NCBI GenBank assembly: GCA_017445925.1
Contig: JAFSRW010000065.1
Location: 1-64,000, forward strand
Length of the DNA stretch: 64,000 nt
From: Bacteroidaceae bacterium
GTDB taxonomy: Bacteria > Bacteroidota > Bacteroidia > Bacteroidales > Bacteroidaceae
Direction: 5' to 3'
The notes beneath the pieces are model-generated. The model ran no database searches. It saw nothing but the letters and a program-made list of their open reading frames with translations, and was not told the origin of the DNA. How positions within the stretch are numbered: position 1 is the first letter of the stretch; each line of letters opens with the position of its first letter. Position numbers and translations under genes: made by a program. Positions 26,287 to 34,193 of the stretch are shown here, piece after piece.

Positions 26287-28797
26287 TTACTTCAGGTTCT
26301 TCTCGGGATACATGGTATTCCACCATGTGGGGTCGTCTTGCAACCAGCGGGCAAACCACGCCATGATGCTGTCGTGCCAACGGATACGCTTGTTGTAGTC
26401 CAGGATATGGTGGTTTTCGCCCTCAACGGTTATGAAGGCTGTTTCCTTACCCAGAATCTTCAGGGCTGTAAACATCTGAATACTCTCGTTGATGGGCACA
26501 TTGGTATCTGCTCCTCCATGCATGAACAGGATAGGCGTTTTAACCTTGTCGGCATTAAAGAGGGGAGCGTGACCGCTGTATAACTCCATATTGTTCCAGG
26601 GGTAGGAGTGAGCGGCAGAAGTTGTGCTGTACGAGTAGCCCCAGTAGCCAAAGCCCCAGTAGCTGGCAGGATTGCTGATGCCTGCATGACTCATGGCAGC
26701 CGCAAAGATATCGGTCTGTGTTTGCAGGTACATCGTCATAAATCCACCGTAGCTGGCACCCATACAACCAATCTTCTTCTCGTTCACAAAGGGGTGCTCC
26801 TTGCAGAACTGTTTGGTACCCTGAATGATATCATCGGCTGTATAGTCGCCGTAGGCATTCACGTGGCGTGAGGCAAATTCCTGACCGAATCCGCTACAGC
26901 CTGAAGGTTGGATTACATACACCACATAGCCCATTGCAGCCCATTCCTGATAGTTGTAGTAGCTGTCCAGTACACGACCCACAGGCGAGCAACCTCCGTA
27001 GTAATATACCAGCATGGGGTATTGTTTCGTCTCATCAAAGAAGGGAGGCAGATAGTAGCAACCATAGATGCTGTCGCCGCGTTCCGCCTTAAAGTTCCAG
27101 TCTTGGCACTTACCCAGTTGGATATCCTTCAGTCGGGTAGGGTTCAGGTCGCACAGCACCCGCTCCTTTCCCGTCTTTAGGTCGCGCAGCCAACAGCGGT
27201 CTGTACTCATGCTGCTCTCACCAATGTAAGCCAGGAAGGGTTTCTCCTTTGCCAGACTATAGCTGCCATATATATAAGGTTCAGAGAGAGGCAAAAGACC
27301 CTCTCCCCGCTCCCCCTTAATGGGGAGGGCCTTCCCTCCCTCGAGGGAAGGATCTATGCGATAAAGGCTCTTCGTATCACGGTTCTCGCAGAGGGCATAA
27401 ATCATTCCGTCCTGTTCCGACCATTGGTAAGAAGTTACCGATGGGTCGAAGTCGCGTGTCAGGCAACGTGCCTCCTTCGTCTGAATGTCTATCAGGAACA
27501 GTTCATATTCGTAGCTGCTGGGTGTGACGCCCTTGGGCAACGTATTGCCGATGCCGCCTAAAGCCTCAGGGCTACCCGTCAGGGCAATATATTTCTCATC
27601 CGGAGAGAAGGTGTACGAGCCTATGAAGCCATCATGACGCACCAGCGTATCAGCCTTCCCCGTTGCAGCATCCAGCAGAATCAGGTCGGTGAAGTTAAAG
27701 GGGCGTTCCGTCAAGTCGTCAGTGTGGATGGATATAAGGTATTTGCTTGCATCCTTGTTAGGTGTAACATATACATTCTTGGCCCCTTTGGTGATGGGTG
27801 TGGTAACGCCCGTCTCTATGTCGTAGAGCGAATAGTTTCTGCGGTTTCGCCAACCAGGTTGACGATCGTCAGGCTCCAGAATCTGGTGCACATCCTTATT
27901 CTTTTCCTCAGGCACCTTCTCCTCGTAGGATACCAGGAACTTCTTCAGGTCGCGTGTCAGGTAAGCGTGTCCCTTGCCTGTGTATTTGCCTATGGGTGTC
28001 TTCTCGCCCGTCTTGGGGTCAACGGTCTCGTAGCACCAGGTGCCTTCCTTCTCGCGATAGCAACGCACATATTGGTCGCCCTTTGGAAGCCAGTACTGGA
28101 AGCCGTCCAGAGTGAACTCCTTCCCAGTCGTCAAGTCGATGAATATTTCTTTGCTACCTGTTTCGCCACCCTTGTAAGTGATGCTCTTGCGAATGCGGGC
28201 ATATTTGGCACTGCTGGAGAGTTCCACGCCGCTGATACGTTCGCCGTGCATCATATCGGCATTTGTCCAGTAGCGCTTTCCCTCAGGGTTGACGGTGATG
28301 TGTTGCTCGGTTTCTACGCTCACACGGAGTGTATCGGAACCCCTCTCCGTCTCTCCCGAGGGCGAGGGCTTAACGAGCAGTTTTATGTTCACCTCATGTC
28401 GGCCAGGAACCAATTCAAAGTCAGGTCCCTGCTCATTCCCGTCTATAAAGAGCTTATGCTTGCTCTTACACTTCACATTCACCTTCCCCTTGGCAAATCC
28501 GGTATTCTGAAAGGTGAAGGAGGCCAGATATAAAGTCCCCTCATTTTCTCCCTTTGGGGGAGTGCTCATTACGAAAGGCAAAGGGCAATTTAGGCTCTCC
28601 TCCAAAGGGGGAGCGGGGAGGGGGCCATCCATATACACCTCATCCAAATCAACTTTCTTTCCCTCCGCATCCAGAGTATCCGTCATAAAAGGTTTCACGG
28701 TAGGGTAGGGCCCAGCCATACGCAGGTTAGTAACATCAATGTTTTCAGCTGCCATCAATGCCGGCAGAAAGAGCAAGGAAATAAGTAACTTTCTCAT
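26287..28797 (-). CDS. Secreted S9-family prolyl oligopeptidase/dipeptidyl peptidase
   Basis: 836 residues with a signal peptide (MRKLLISLLFLPALMAA). An N-terminal beta-propeller (for example YTFSPDEKYIALTGSP) is followed by the alpha/beta hydrolase domain: GCMGASYGGFMT with the nucleophile Ser near residue 682, HGGADTNVP for Asp and GENHHILD for His. These periplasmic enzymes trim peptides, often after Pro or Ala. The start at 28797 is preferred to the longer frame from 28872, which crosses repeated DNA. Three G/C-hairpin repeats are translated within it (near 28541-28630, 28338-28376 and 27297-27352), in surface-loop positions of the propeller region. A possible -7 element TACCTTCG is about 27 bp upstream. 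Confidence 0.92.
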   Translation of the reverse strand: MRKLLISLLFLPALMAAENIDVTNLRMAGPYPTVKPFMTDTLDAEGKKVDLDEVYMDGPLPAPPLEESLNCPLPFVMSTPPKGENEGTLYLASFTFQNTGFAKGKVNVKCKSKHKLFIDGNEQGPDFELVPGRHEVNIKLLVKPSPSGETERGSDTLRVSVETEQHITVNPEGKRYWTNADMMHGERISGVELSSSAKYARIRKSITYKGGETGSKEIFIDLTTGKEFTLDGFQYWLPKGDQYVRCYREKEGTWCYETVDPKTGEKTPIGKYTGKGHAYLTRDLKKFLVSYEEKVPEEKNKDVHQILEPDDRQPGWRNRRNYSLYDIETGVTTPITKGAKNVYVTPNKDASKYLISIHTDDLTERPFNFTDLILLDAATGKADTLVRHDGFIGSYTFSPDEKYIALTGSPEALGGIGNTLPKGVTPSSYEYELFLIDIQTKEARCLTRDFDPSVTSYQWSEQDGMIYALCENRDTKSLYRIDPSLEGGKALPIKGERGEGLLPLSEPYIYGSYSLAKEKPFLAYIGESSMSTDRCWLRDLKTGKERVLCDLNPTRLKDIQLGKCQDWNFKAERGDSIYGCYYLPPFFDETKQYPMLVYYYGGCSPVGRVLDSYYNYQEWAAMGYVVYVIQPSGCSGFGQEFASRHVNAYGDYTADDIIQGTKQFCKEHPFVNEKKIGCMGASYGGFMTMYLQTQTDIFAAAMSHAGISNPASYWGFGYWGYSYSTTSAAHSYPWNNMELYSGHAPLFNADKVKTPILFMHGGADTNVPINESIQMFTALKILGKETAFITVEGENHHILDYNKRIRWHDSIMAWFARWLQDDPTWWNTMYPEKNLK
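27297..27352. repeat. C/G-rich hairpin repeat in S9 peptidase
   Basis: Nested inverted repeats (ctccccgctcccccttaatg then ggggaggg; ccttccctccctcgagggaa) translated in frame near SLEGGKALPIKGERGEGLLP. Confidence 0.75.
28338..28376. repeat. C/G-rich hairpin repeat in S9 peptidase
   Basis: cccctctccgtctctcccga followed by gggcgaggg; same style as the 16425 composite, and read in frame. Confidence 0.65.
28541..28630. repeat. Pair of C/G-rich hairpin repeats in S9 peptidase
   Basis: Two ctcc-ccaaag-ggggag type elements about 50 bp apart, read in frame around PFVMSTPPKGENEG. Confidence 0.75.
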
Positions 28798-28805
28798 ATT
28801 CAAAT

Positions 28806-29406
28806 TTATTTTTGAGTGCGAAGGTACGGATAAATGAGAGAAAAACCAAATATAAAACAAAAAAACTGCCACCTTATTATATGTAAGATAGCAGTTTTTG
28901 GGTTAGAGGTTAGAGGTAGAGAGACTTTGGCTATTGGCTGTTGGCCTAAGTTCTTGAACTCTTGAACTCTTGAACGGTTAGCGTTTTCACTCCCCTCGCG
29001 CACGGGAGCGACTGGGGTCTTTAGAGGAGCCAATGAATGTGGCTCTGGCCCCACAAAGGGGAGCGAATCCCCATTCGCGACGGTGTTCGGGTCGGGGGTG
29101 AGGCTATTCTCATTGTCCTCGATGGTGCCGCTGTCGGCGGAATTGACTTGCTTCAGGACGGTGCCATCCTCGTCAAGGCAGGTGATTTGGATGCTGATGC
29201 CCTGCACCTCCTCCTTGACATCTACACTGGGAGTGAACACGATGCGACGAGTGGTGATAAGGCTGGTCTTCACGTCGTCCAGCTCTTCTACTTTAATCAC
29301 TTTCTTCTGAATGGGAGTGTACAGTTTAGGACGCATCACAAATTTCTTCACTCCAGGGTTCTTGCCGATTTTACACTCGGCGTTGTGCAATTACTTTGAT
29401 TGCCAT
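28806..29406 (-). pseudogene. Decayed HU-like DNA-binding protein gene
   Basis: The ATG at 29406 opens MAIKVIAQRRV and then a stop at 29371. A +1 shift restores a second frame with GKNPGVKKFVMRPKLYTP and, after VEEL near 29280, VKTSLITTRRIVFTPSVDVK and ISIQITCLDEDG. These pieces match my recollection of the N- and C-terminal parts of the HU-related proteins common in Prevotella and Bacteroides; the ~50 central residues that carry the DNA-binding arm seem missing. A frameshift and an internal deletion would make it non-functional. Past about 29100 the frame reads into C/G hairpin and gttcaaga repeats and then copy A, with no normal stop. A small novel protein from the second frame cannot be ruled out. 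Confidence 0.5.
28816..28914. repeat. Dispersed ~100-bp segment, copy A
   Basis: Begins gtgcgaaggtacggataaat and includes a terminator-like hairpin (actgccacctta / taagatagcagt). It is nearly identical, in inverted orientation, to copy C at 38803-38902: 65 bp without a mismatch, then a few changes. The hairpin part is also matched by copy B at 38425. It lies just upstream of the S9 peptidase and includes its putative promoter. Confidence 0.85.
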
Positions 29407-29763
29407 AGTTTTCTAATTTTGGACCCTTCCCCAACCCCTTCCCTCTAAGGACGGGGCTCTTAGATTCCGGACTCTATTTGTCCCTCCCCTAAGGGGAGGC
29501 TAGGTAGGGCCTGTTAAGTTTTAGTTTGTAAATAATTTTTTCTTTGTCTCAGATGGGGTGCTAATTTTGGGCTTTAGAGGGCGAATAGCACTCCTTTTCA
29601 AAGGCTGTTTAAAGTGTGTTTCCCCTCTCTAACGGTCCGTGAGGATCATGAGGAATGTCATAAGTAATATATAATATGTGTTAATAAATTTTCATTCGGT
29701 TAATTTGAATGGTTGGTATTGACCAATCAACCTCCGCCGTCTGCGACAGATAGCGGATTTACT

Positions 29764-29796
29764 TCTAGAGTCTAAGGTCTAAGGTCTAAAGTCTAT
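29764..29796. repeat. Heptamer tandem repeat (tctaagg type)
   Basis: Five heptamers (tctagag, tctaagg, tctaagg, tctaaag, tctattt) in 7-bp register, intergenic. Confidence 0.8.
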
Positions 29797-29878
29797 TTTT
29801 CGACTTGAGGAAAGAGGAATCTTTCCCATTTTTGAAAAAATAAAACCGTTTTGTTCCCCTGTTTATAGAAAAGTTTTG

Positions 29879-29886
29879 TATATTTG
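29879..29886 (+). promoter_or_regulatory. -7 promoter element for the five-gene protease cluster
   Basis: TATATTTG, 73 bp before the ATG at 29960. It is the only clear promoter found ahead of the five closely spaced genes to 38332. Confidence 0.6.
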
Positions 29887-29959
29887 CACGGTAATTTTAC
29901 AAAACAGCAACACACCAAGTATGTATTCTGAGCTCGAAATAAACTTTAAGGTCGTATTA

Positions 29960-31369
29960 ATGAAAACGAAAAGATTGTATCAATGGGCGAAGGTAGTCGT
30001 GATCGTGATGTGCCTGCCGATGTGTAACGCATCGTGTACCAACAACAATGACAACCCGACAATCCCAACCAATGGTCGTGCCATCGTCAGCGTCAACACC
30101 GCTACACTCTACGACAAGCTGGGCATTACCGATTTCATGATCGAGAGACTGGCCCAAGGTGGCATCGCAGTAACCGACTCCGTACTCGTGTACGACCAAC
30201 AGGGGCTGCTCGTAGCCAGGCTGGGGAGTGAATCCACCAGTCTGCAAAACGTAAACATCAGCCTTAGCGACCTTCCTTATGGAACATATACCATCGTGGT
30301 ATGGCAGACGGCCAGCAGTGGGGAAGATCCATTCTGGCTGCTGAAGGATGCCGATCAGATTGCTACAGTCCATATTGTACAACTCTATCCGTCTCCCATC
30401 AACTGCAATCAGGCCATCGGGCTCTACACCACGTCTGTCACCATCGGAAGCGGAACTGGCACTGTCAATGCTGAGATGGAGCCTATGGGAAGTGTTGTCG
30501 ACATCCGTATTGACAGTTTCACGCCTGATTGTGACTATGAATATGCAAGAGTGGTCGTGGGTGGCGAGGATCCTGCTGTCGATGGCTTCTATCTCAATCC
30601 CGCCCACAGTGTGGAAGACCGATGGCTATTCTCCGACAATAGAATGGAAAGCGATCGCCCCATTGGCGAAGTATTTCTCTCATCGCCTAATAACAAAGTC
30701 TTCACCCTCAGTCACGGCGAGAACAAAACCTTTGAGTTGTACGGTATCAATAAGACTACCAATGAGTTAGAAAAACTTATTGATGCCATGTTCACCTTAG
30801 AACCCGTCACCGTTGCCACCTTCTACTTCGACCTCAGCAAGGCTGGTTACCAGCCGCCATATTTCGGATGGACGGCAGATTTTGCTGCATGGAAGGCCCA
30901 ACGTGACGCAGGTGTTCTTGTTACCGACCCTTGTCTCCAGTGGGGAGCCAACCTCCAGACGGTTCATAACCACGTTGCTAGCCATCATCTGTGGTGGAAA
31001 ACTTTGAACGAGGAACTTGCTCCGGAAGAAGGGCATGGTTGGGTACGATGGTATAACATCGCAAGAGACTTCTATGAGGTGTACAATTTCGAGACCGAGA
31101 GCGGAAACAACCTGACATGTGCCATCTGCGTTTGTATCGACTCCACCGTGCCAGTCAGTTTGGCCAATGCCAGCCTGGTCCTGCAGGGCTACGAATATGC
31201 AGGACAGATAATCTATCCTGATCAACCAGATGTGATTTACGACATCTTTTTCTCTGCTGACGGCAGTGTGGAAGTTCAGGTCAACACATACGACGATGGT
31301 GGCTGGCAGATTTTCTATCAGCCTACCGACCCTAACGACCTGGCAAAGCTGGGGATTAAAGTTTTATGA
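29960..31369 (+). CDS. Lipoprotein of unknown function, fimbrillin-accessory-like N-terminal half
   Basis: 469 residues. Leader MKTKRLYQWAKVVVIVMCLP with the lipobox NASC at Cys26, then TNNNDNP. The N-terminal half has beta-sandwich features (LSDLPYGTYTIVVWQTA, a stretch rich in Val and Thr) like the FimB/Mfa2 group of fimbrial anchors, but I cannot confirm this. The C-terminal half (WWKTLNEELAPEEGHGWVRW, YDIFFSADGSVEVQVNTYDD) is unrecognised. The start was set at 29960 rather than upstream frames, because it begins the leader directly. It is the first of five closely spaced genes; 21 bp separate it from the next. Confidence 0.7.
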   Translation: MKTKRLYQWAKVVVIVMCLPMCNASCTNNNDNPTIPTNGRAIVSVNTATLYDKLGITDFMIERLAQGGIAVTDSVLVYDQQGLLVARLGSESTSLQNVNISLSDLPYGTYTIVVWQTASSGEDPFWLLKDADQIATVHIVQLYPSPINCNQAIGLYTTSVTIGSGTGTVNAEMEPMGSVVDIRIDSFTPDCDYEYARVVVGGEDPAVDGFYLNPAHSVEDRWLFSDNRMESDRPIGEVFLSSPNNKVFTLSHGENKTFELYGINKTTNELEKLIDAMFTLEPVTVATFYFDLSKAGYQPPYFGWTADFAAWKAQRDAGVLVTDPCLQWGANLQTVHNHVASHHLWWKTLNEELAPEEGHGWVRWYNIARDFYEVYNFETESGNNLTCAICVCIDSTVPVSLANASLVLQGYEYAGQIIYPDQPDVIYDIFFSADGSVEVQVNTYDDGGWQIFYQPTDPNDLAKLGIKVL

Positions 31370-31390
31370 TTAGAAATTAAAAAATATACA

Positions 31391-33250
31391 ATGAAAAAGG
31401 TTATGAATTGGGTGATGGCCGCCACCCTGATCTGCGGTGCCATAAACGCATACGACGTGTCAGCCTGCACGAATATTATTGTAGGCCGCAAGGCATCGAC
31501 CGACGGTTCTGTGTTCCTTAGCTATTGTGCTGATGCCAGCGGATGGTTCGATCCGTTGTTCTACTCCCCTGCAAAGACCCATCAGCCAGGCGAGATGCAC
31601 AAAATCTACGACTGGGACTGCTACATATACCATGGTGAAATCCCCGAGGTCTATCAGACGTGGAATGTGGTGGGCAACACCAATGAGTGGCAGCTCACCA
31701 TCGGCGAATCATCGTGCTTCGGAAGAGATGAGATGGTGGATGAGACTGGTATCATTGACTACGGCTCACTTATCTATATCACTTTGCAGCGTTGCAAGAC
31801 AGCCCGCGAGGCCATTAAGACGATGGTATCTCTGGTGGAACAATACGGCTACTACTCTTATGGCGAGACGTTCTCCATCTGTGACCCTAACGAGGCATGG
31901 ATGCTCTATATGAACGGTTGCGGACAAGACCGCATCACATCCCCCGAACGAACCGTATGGGTGGCCTTGCGAGTACCCGACAATGCTGTAGCTGCTCATG
32001 CCAACTACTGCCGCCTGACGAAGTTCCTGGATGGCCGATACACACGGATAACACTCGACGAGTTGGATACTAAATACCCTGCCGACGGTGAAGACGTGCC
32101 CCAGCTGATGGTCTGCTCAAATAATGTGGTCAACTACGCTCGGAAGATGGGATGGTATGAGGGCACGGATGCCGACTTCTCCTATAATGACGTCTATGAT
32201 TCCAAATCATTCTTGTATTTACGTTGTTGCGAAGGGCGCGTGTGGAGCATCTATAACCGTTTCGCCAACGACATGGACCAGTACCTTCCCTATGCCAGCG
32301 GTGCTGATTTTGATGCGGAACCTATGCCACTGTGGATTGTACCGAAGCAGAAGGTTGGACTAAAGGACCTGCGTGCCGCCATGCGTGACCATTATGAGGA
32401 CACACCATTTGCTAACACCGGCATCAACGGCGGATGGTTCGACACGCCTTACTCCATTTTACCCATAGATTATGAGGAGGGCGGCGATGAGTATTTCACT
32501 GAGCGCACCATTTCCACCATGGAATCGGCCTGGTGTTTTATCTCGCAGATGCGTTCGTGGATGCCTCGCGAGACTGGGTGCCTGTGGTTTGGCAATGACG
32601 AAGGCAATATGGTGGCCTATACGCCCCTGTACAACTGTCTGACGCGTGCGCCCAAATGTTTCTCCGGTGAAGGCGCCTCAGAGACAGAATTCTCCATGGA
32701 TAATGCCTACTGGGTGTGCAACTGGGTGTCGAACATGATCTATCCGCGTTACTCTATGATGTTCCCATCGCTGCAGGCCGTGCGCGACTCGCTGGACAAT
32801 TCCTACGAGCAACTGCAGCCCAGCATTGAAGAGCAGGCTTTGGCACTCGATGCCGATTCCCGTGTAAAACTGCTCAGCGACTACAGCTGCCAGAAGAGTG
32901 ACGAGATGATAGAACGCTGGCGCAAACTGGCATTCCACTTGATAGTGAAATATAATGATATGGTTGTGCGAGGAACCAACGCTGACGGCTCTTTCATCGT
33001 CAATGAGTTTGGACGGGCAGCTGACATTCAGTATCCATCTATTTCTGATACGTTCATCCGCACCCATGTACAGGTGGCCGGCGACCGCTATCGCATACCT
33101 GAGAGCGACGCCGAGCCGACACGTATTGCTCCCGTTAAGCGTCCACTACGCCGCTTCGGTTATGGAACCTATAACCCCTCAGGCGTGCAAGCCAACCCAC
33201 GTGTTAAGGGTGTATATATTTCTAATGGGAAGAAGCAAGTGGTTAAGTAA
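31391..33250 (+). CDS. C69-family dipeptidase (Ntn hydrolase)
   Basis: 619 residues. The leader (MKKVMNWVMAATLICGA) resembles that of the island lipoproteins. Here, however, Cys26 of SACTN is the catalytic nucleophile of a peptidase C69/U34 Ntn hydrolase, exposed once the signal peptide is removed. Supporting motifs: NIIVGRKASTDGSVFLS, VVGNTNEWQLTIGESSC, DYGSLIYITLQRCKTARE and SICDPNEAWMLYMNGCG. It is paralogous to 56458-58125. Such enzymes hydrolyse dipeptides in the periplasm or outside the cell. It lies between a lipoprotein and a coiled-coil membrane protein in a tightly packed set of genes. An open question is whether its leader is read by SPI or SPII. Confidence 0.88.
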   Translation: MKKVMNWVMAATLICGAINAYDVSACTNIIVGRKASTDGSVFLSYCADASGWFDPLFYSPAKTHQPGEMHKIYDWDCYIYHGEIPEVYQTWNVVGNTNEWQLTIGESSCFGRDEMVDETGIIDYGSLIYITLQRCKTAREAIKTMVSLVEQYGYYSYGETFSICDPNEAWMLYMNGCGQDRITSPERTVWVALRVPDNAVAAHANYCRLTKFLDGRYTRITLDELDTKYPADGEDVPQLMVCSNNVVNYARKMGWYEGTDADFSYNDVYDSKSFLYLRCCEGRVWSIYNRFANDMDQYLPYASGADFDAEPMPLWIVPKQKVGLKDLRAAMRDHYEDTPFANTGINGGWFDTPYSILPIDYEEGGDEYFTERTISTMESAWCFISQMRSWMPRETGCLWFGNDEGNMVAYTPLYNCLTRAPKCFSGEGASETEFSMDNAYWVCNWVSNMIYPRYSMMFPSLQAVRDSLDNSYEQLQPSIEEQALALDADSRVKLLSDYSCQKSDEMIERWRKLAFHLIVKYNDMVVRGTNADGSFIVNEFGRAADIQYPSISDTFIRTHVQVAGDRYRIPESDAEPTRIAPVKRPLRRFGYGTYNPSGVQANPRVKGVYISNGKKQVVK

Positions 33251-33301
33251 AGTAATAAAACATCAACTCTATCATATTTTTAACTTTAAGACACAATTAT
33301 T

Positions 33302-34159
33302 ATGAAAAAGAACAAGAAAAGTATTGTCATCCTGTTGGCAGTGGCAGTGATTGTAGTTGTTGGAATTGTTTCGTCTATGGTTGTTGATTGGCCGGTGGAT
33401 ATGAGTAAAACCAGCGGCAACATCGGCAAGTCGGTACGTTTCTCAAGTAAGGCCTCCACCGAGGAACAGACTAATATGGAAGAACTGCTCATTACTGATA
33501 CGGCTTATCAGAAGGACATTGTCAGCGCCTACGCGGTGATGAAGAACCGCGCCCAGCAGTTTAATGCGCTGGTGGAGTCGTCGAATGAGGAGGCGGGGGA
33601 GATTGAGGAGTTCGCCGACCTGCTGAAGGAGATGAACAAGATGCAAGACCTTGTCAACAACGCTTGCGCCCAGCTGGATCTGGCGGGCGAGGATCTGGAC
33701 GCTGTGCTCTCGGGCGAGGAACGTCCCGACCTGGAGCAGAATACCAGTAACGCATGGGTGGCATACACCACGCTGCAGAAGCAGAACTACTTGGCCGACC
33801 GCTTTATTGAGACCACAGATAAGTATCTTAAGAGTAATAATTTAAACATGGAGGAGTTGATGCTGGTTCGCGACTCGTGGATGAGCTACCAGCAAGAGAC
33901 TGCTGCTCTGGAGAACGACACCAAAGCCACCAAACGCCTTGAGGAACAGGGCTATCTGTTGAGCAACAAGCAGACGCTGGAGTTGTTGCGCAGCAGAGGT
34001 CCCAGGAATAGCGAGTTGTTGGGCAGCAGAGGTCCCAGGAATAGCGAGTTGTTGGGCAGCAGAGGTCCCAGGAATAGCGAGTTGTTGGGCTCTAGAGGTA
34101 CCAAGTTCAGCGAGTTGTTGGGCTGCAGAGGTCCCAGGAATAGCGTCATTAGTCAGTGA
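33302..34159 (+). CDS. Membrane-anchored coiled-coil protein with C-terminal 11-residue repeats
   Basis: 285 residues. A single N-terminal membrane segment (SIVILLAVAVIVVVGIVSSM) is followed by a long helical, charged region, probably coiled coil, from about residue 50 to 220. Then come five copies of an 11-residue unit, ELLGSRGPRNS, encoded by 33-bp direct repeats at 33980-34144. The repeats are basic and probably unstructured. I do not recognise a family; the layout suggests an extracytoplasmic protein with an adaptable tail. It sits 51 bp after the C69 peptidase and 34 bp before the metalloprotease. Confidence 0.75.
   Translation: MKKNKKSIVILLAVAVIVVVGIVSSMVVDWPVDMSKTSGNIGKSVRFSSKASTEEQTNMEELLITDTAYQKDIVSAYAVMKNRAQQFNALVESSNEEAGEIEEFADLLKEMNKMQDLVNNACAQLDLAGEDLDAVLSGEERPDLEQNTSNAWVAYTTLQKQNYLADRFIETTDKYLKSNNLNMEELMLVRDSWMSYQQETAALENDTKATKRLEEQGYLLSNKQTLELLRSRGPRNSELLGSRGPRNSELLGSRGPRNSELLGSRGTKFSELLGCRGPRNSVISQ
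33980..34144 (+). repeat. 33-bp in-frame minisatellite (five units)
   Basis: Units start at 33980, 34013, 34046, 34079 and 34112. Units 2 and 3 look identical. Unit 1 differs in one base. Unit 4 diverges most (ctctagaggtaccaagttca), and unit 5 differs mainly in the middle. They encode ELL-x-xRGxxxS. Confidence 0.9.
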
Positions 34160-34193
34160 CCAGCGACCGGTGATAGGGTAGTGCTTATTTTTC

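Larger units (their letters stand above)
29407..29959. other. Intergenic stretch with hairpin repeats and a promoter
   Basis: No convincing gene. It holds two C/G-rich hairpin elements (about 29419-29460 and 29480-29510), a heptamer run (tctaagg type, 29764-29796), a small inverted repeat (ggttggtattgaccaatc, about 29710) and the -7 element TATATTTG at 29879-29886. Confidence 0.65.

Noticed and set aside
27634-28533. Plus-strand frame of 299 codons inside the S9 peptidase
   Set aside because: Antisense shadow of a complete peptidase gene.
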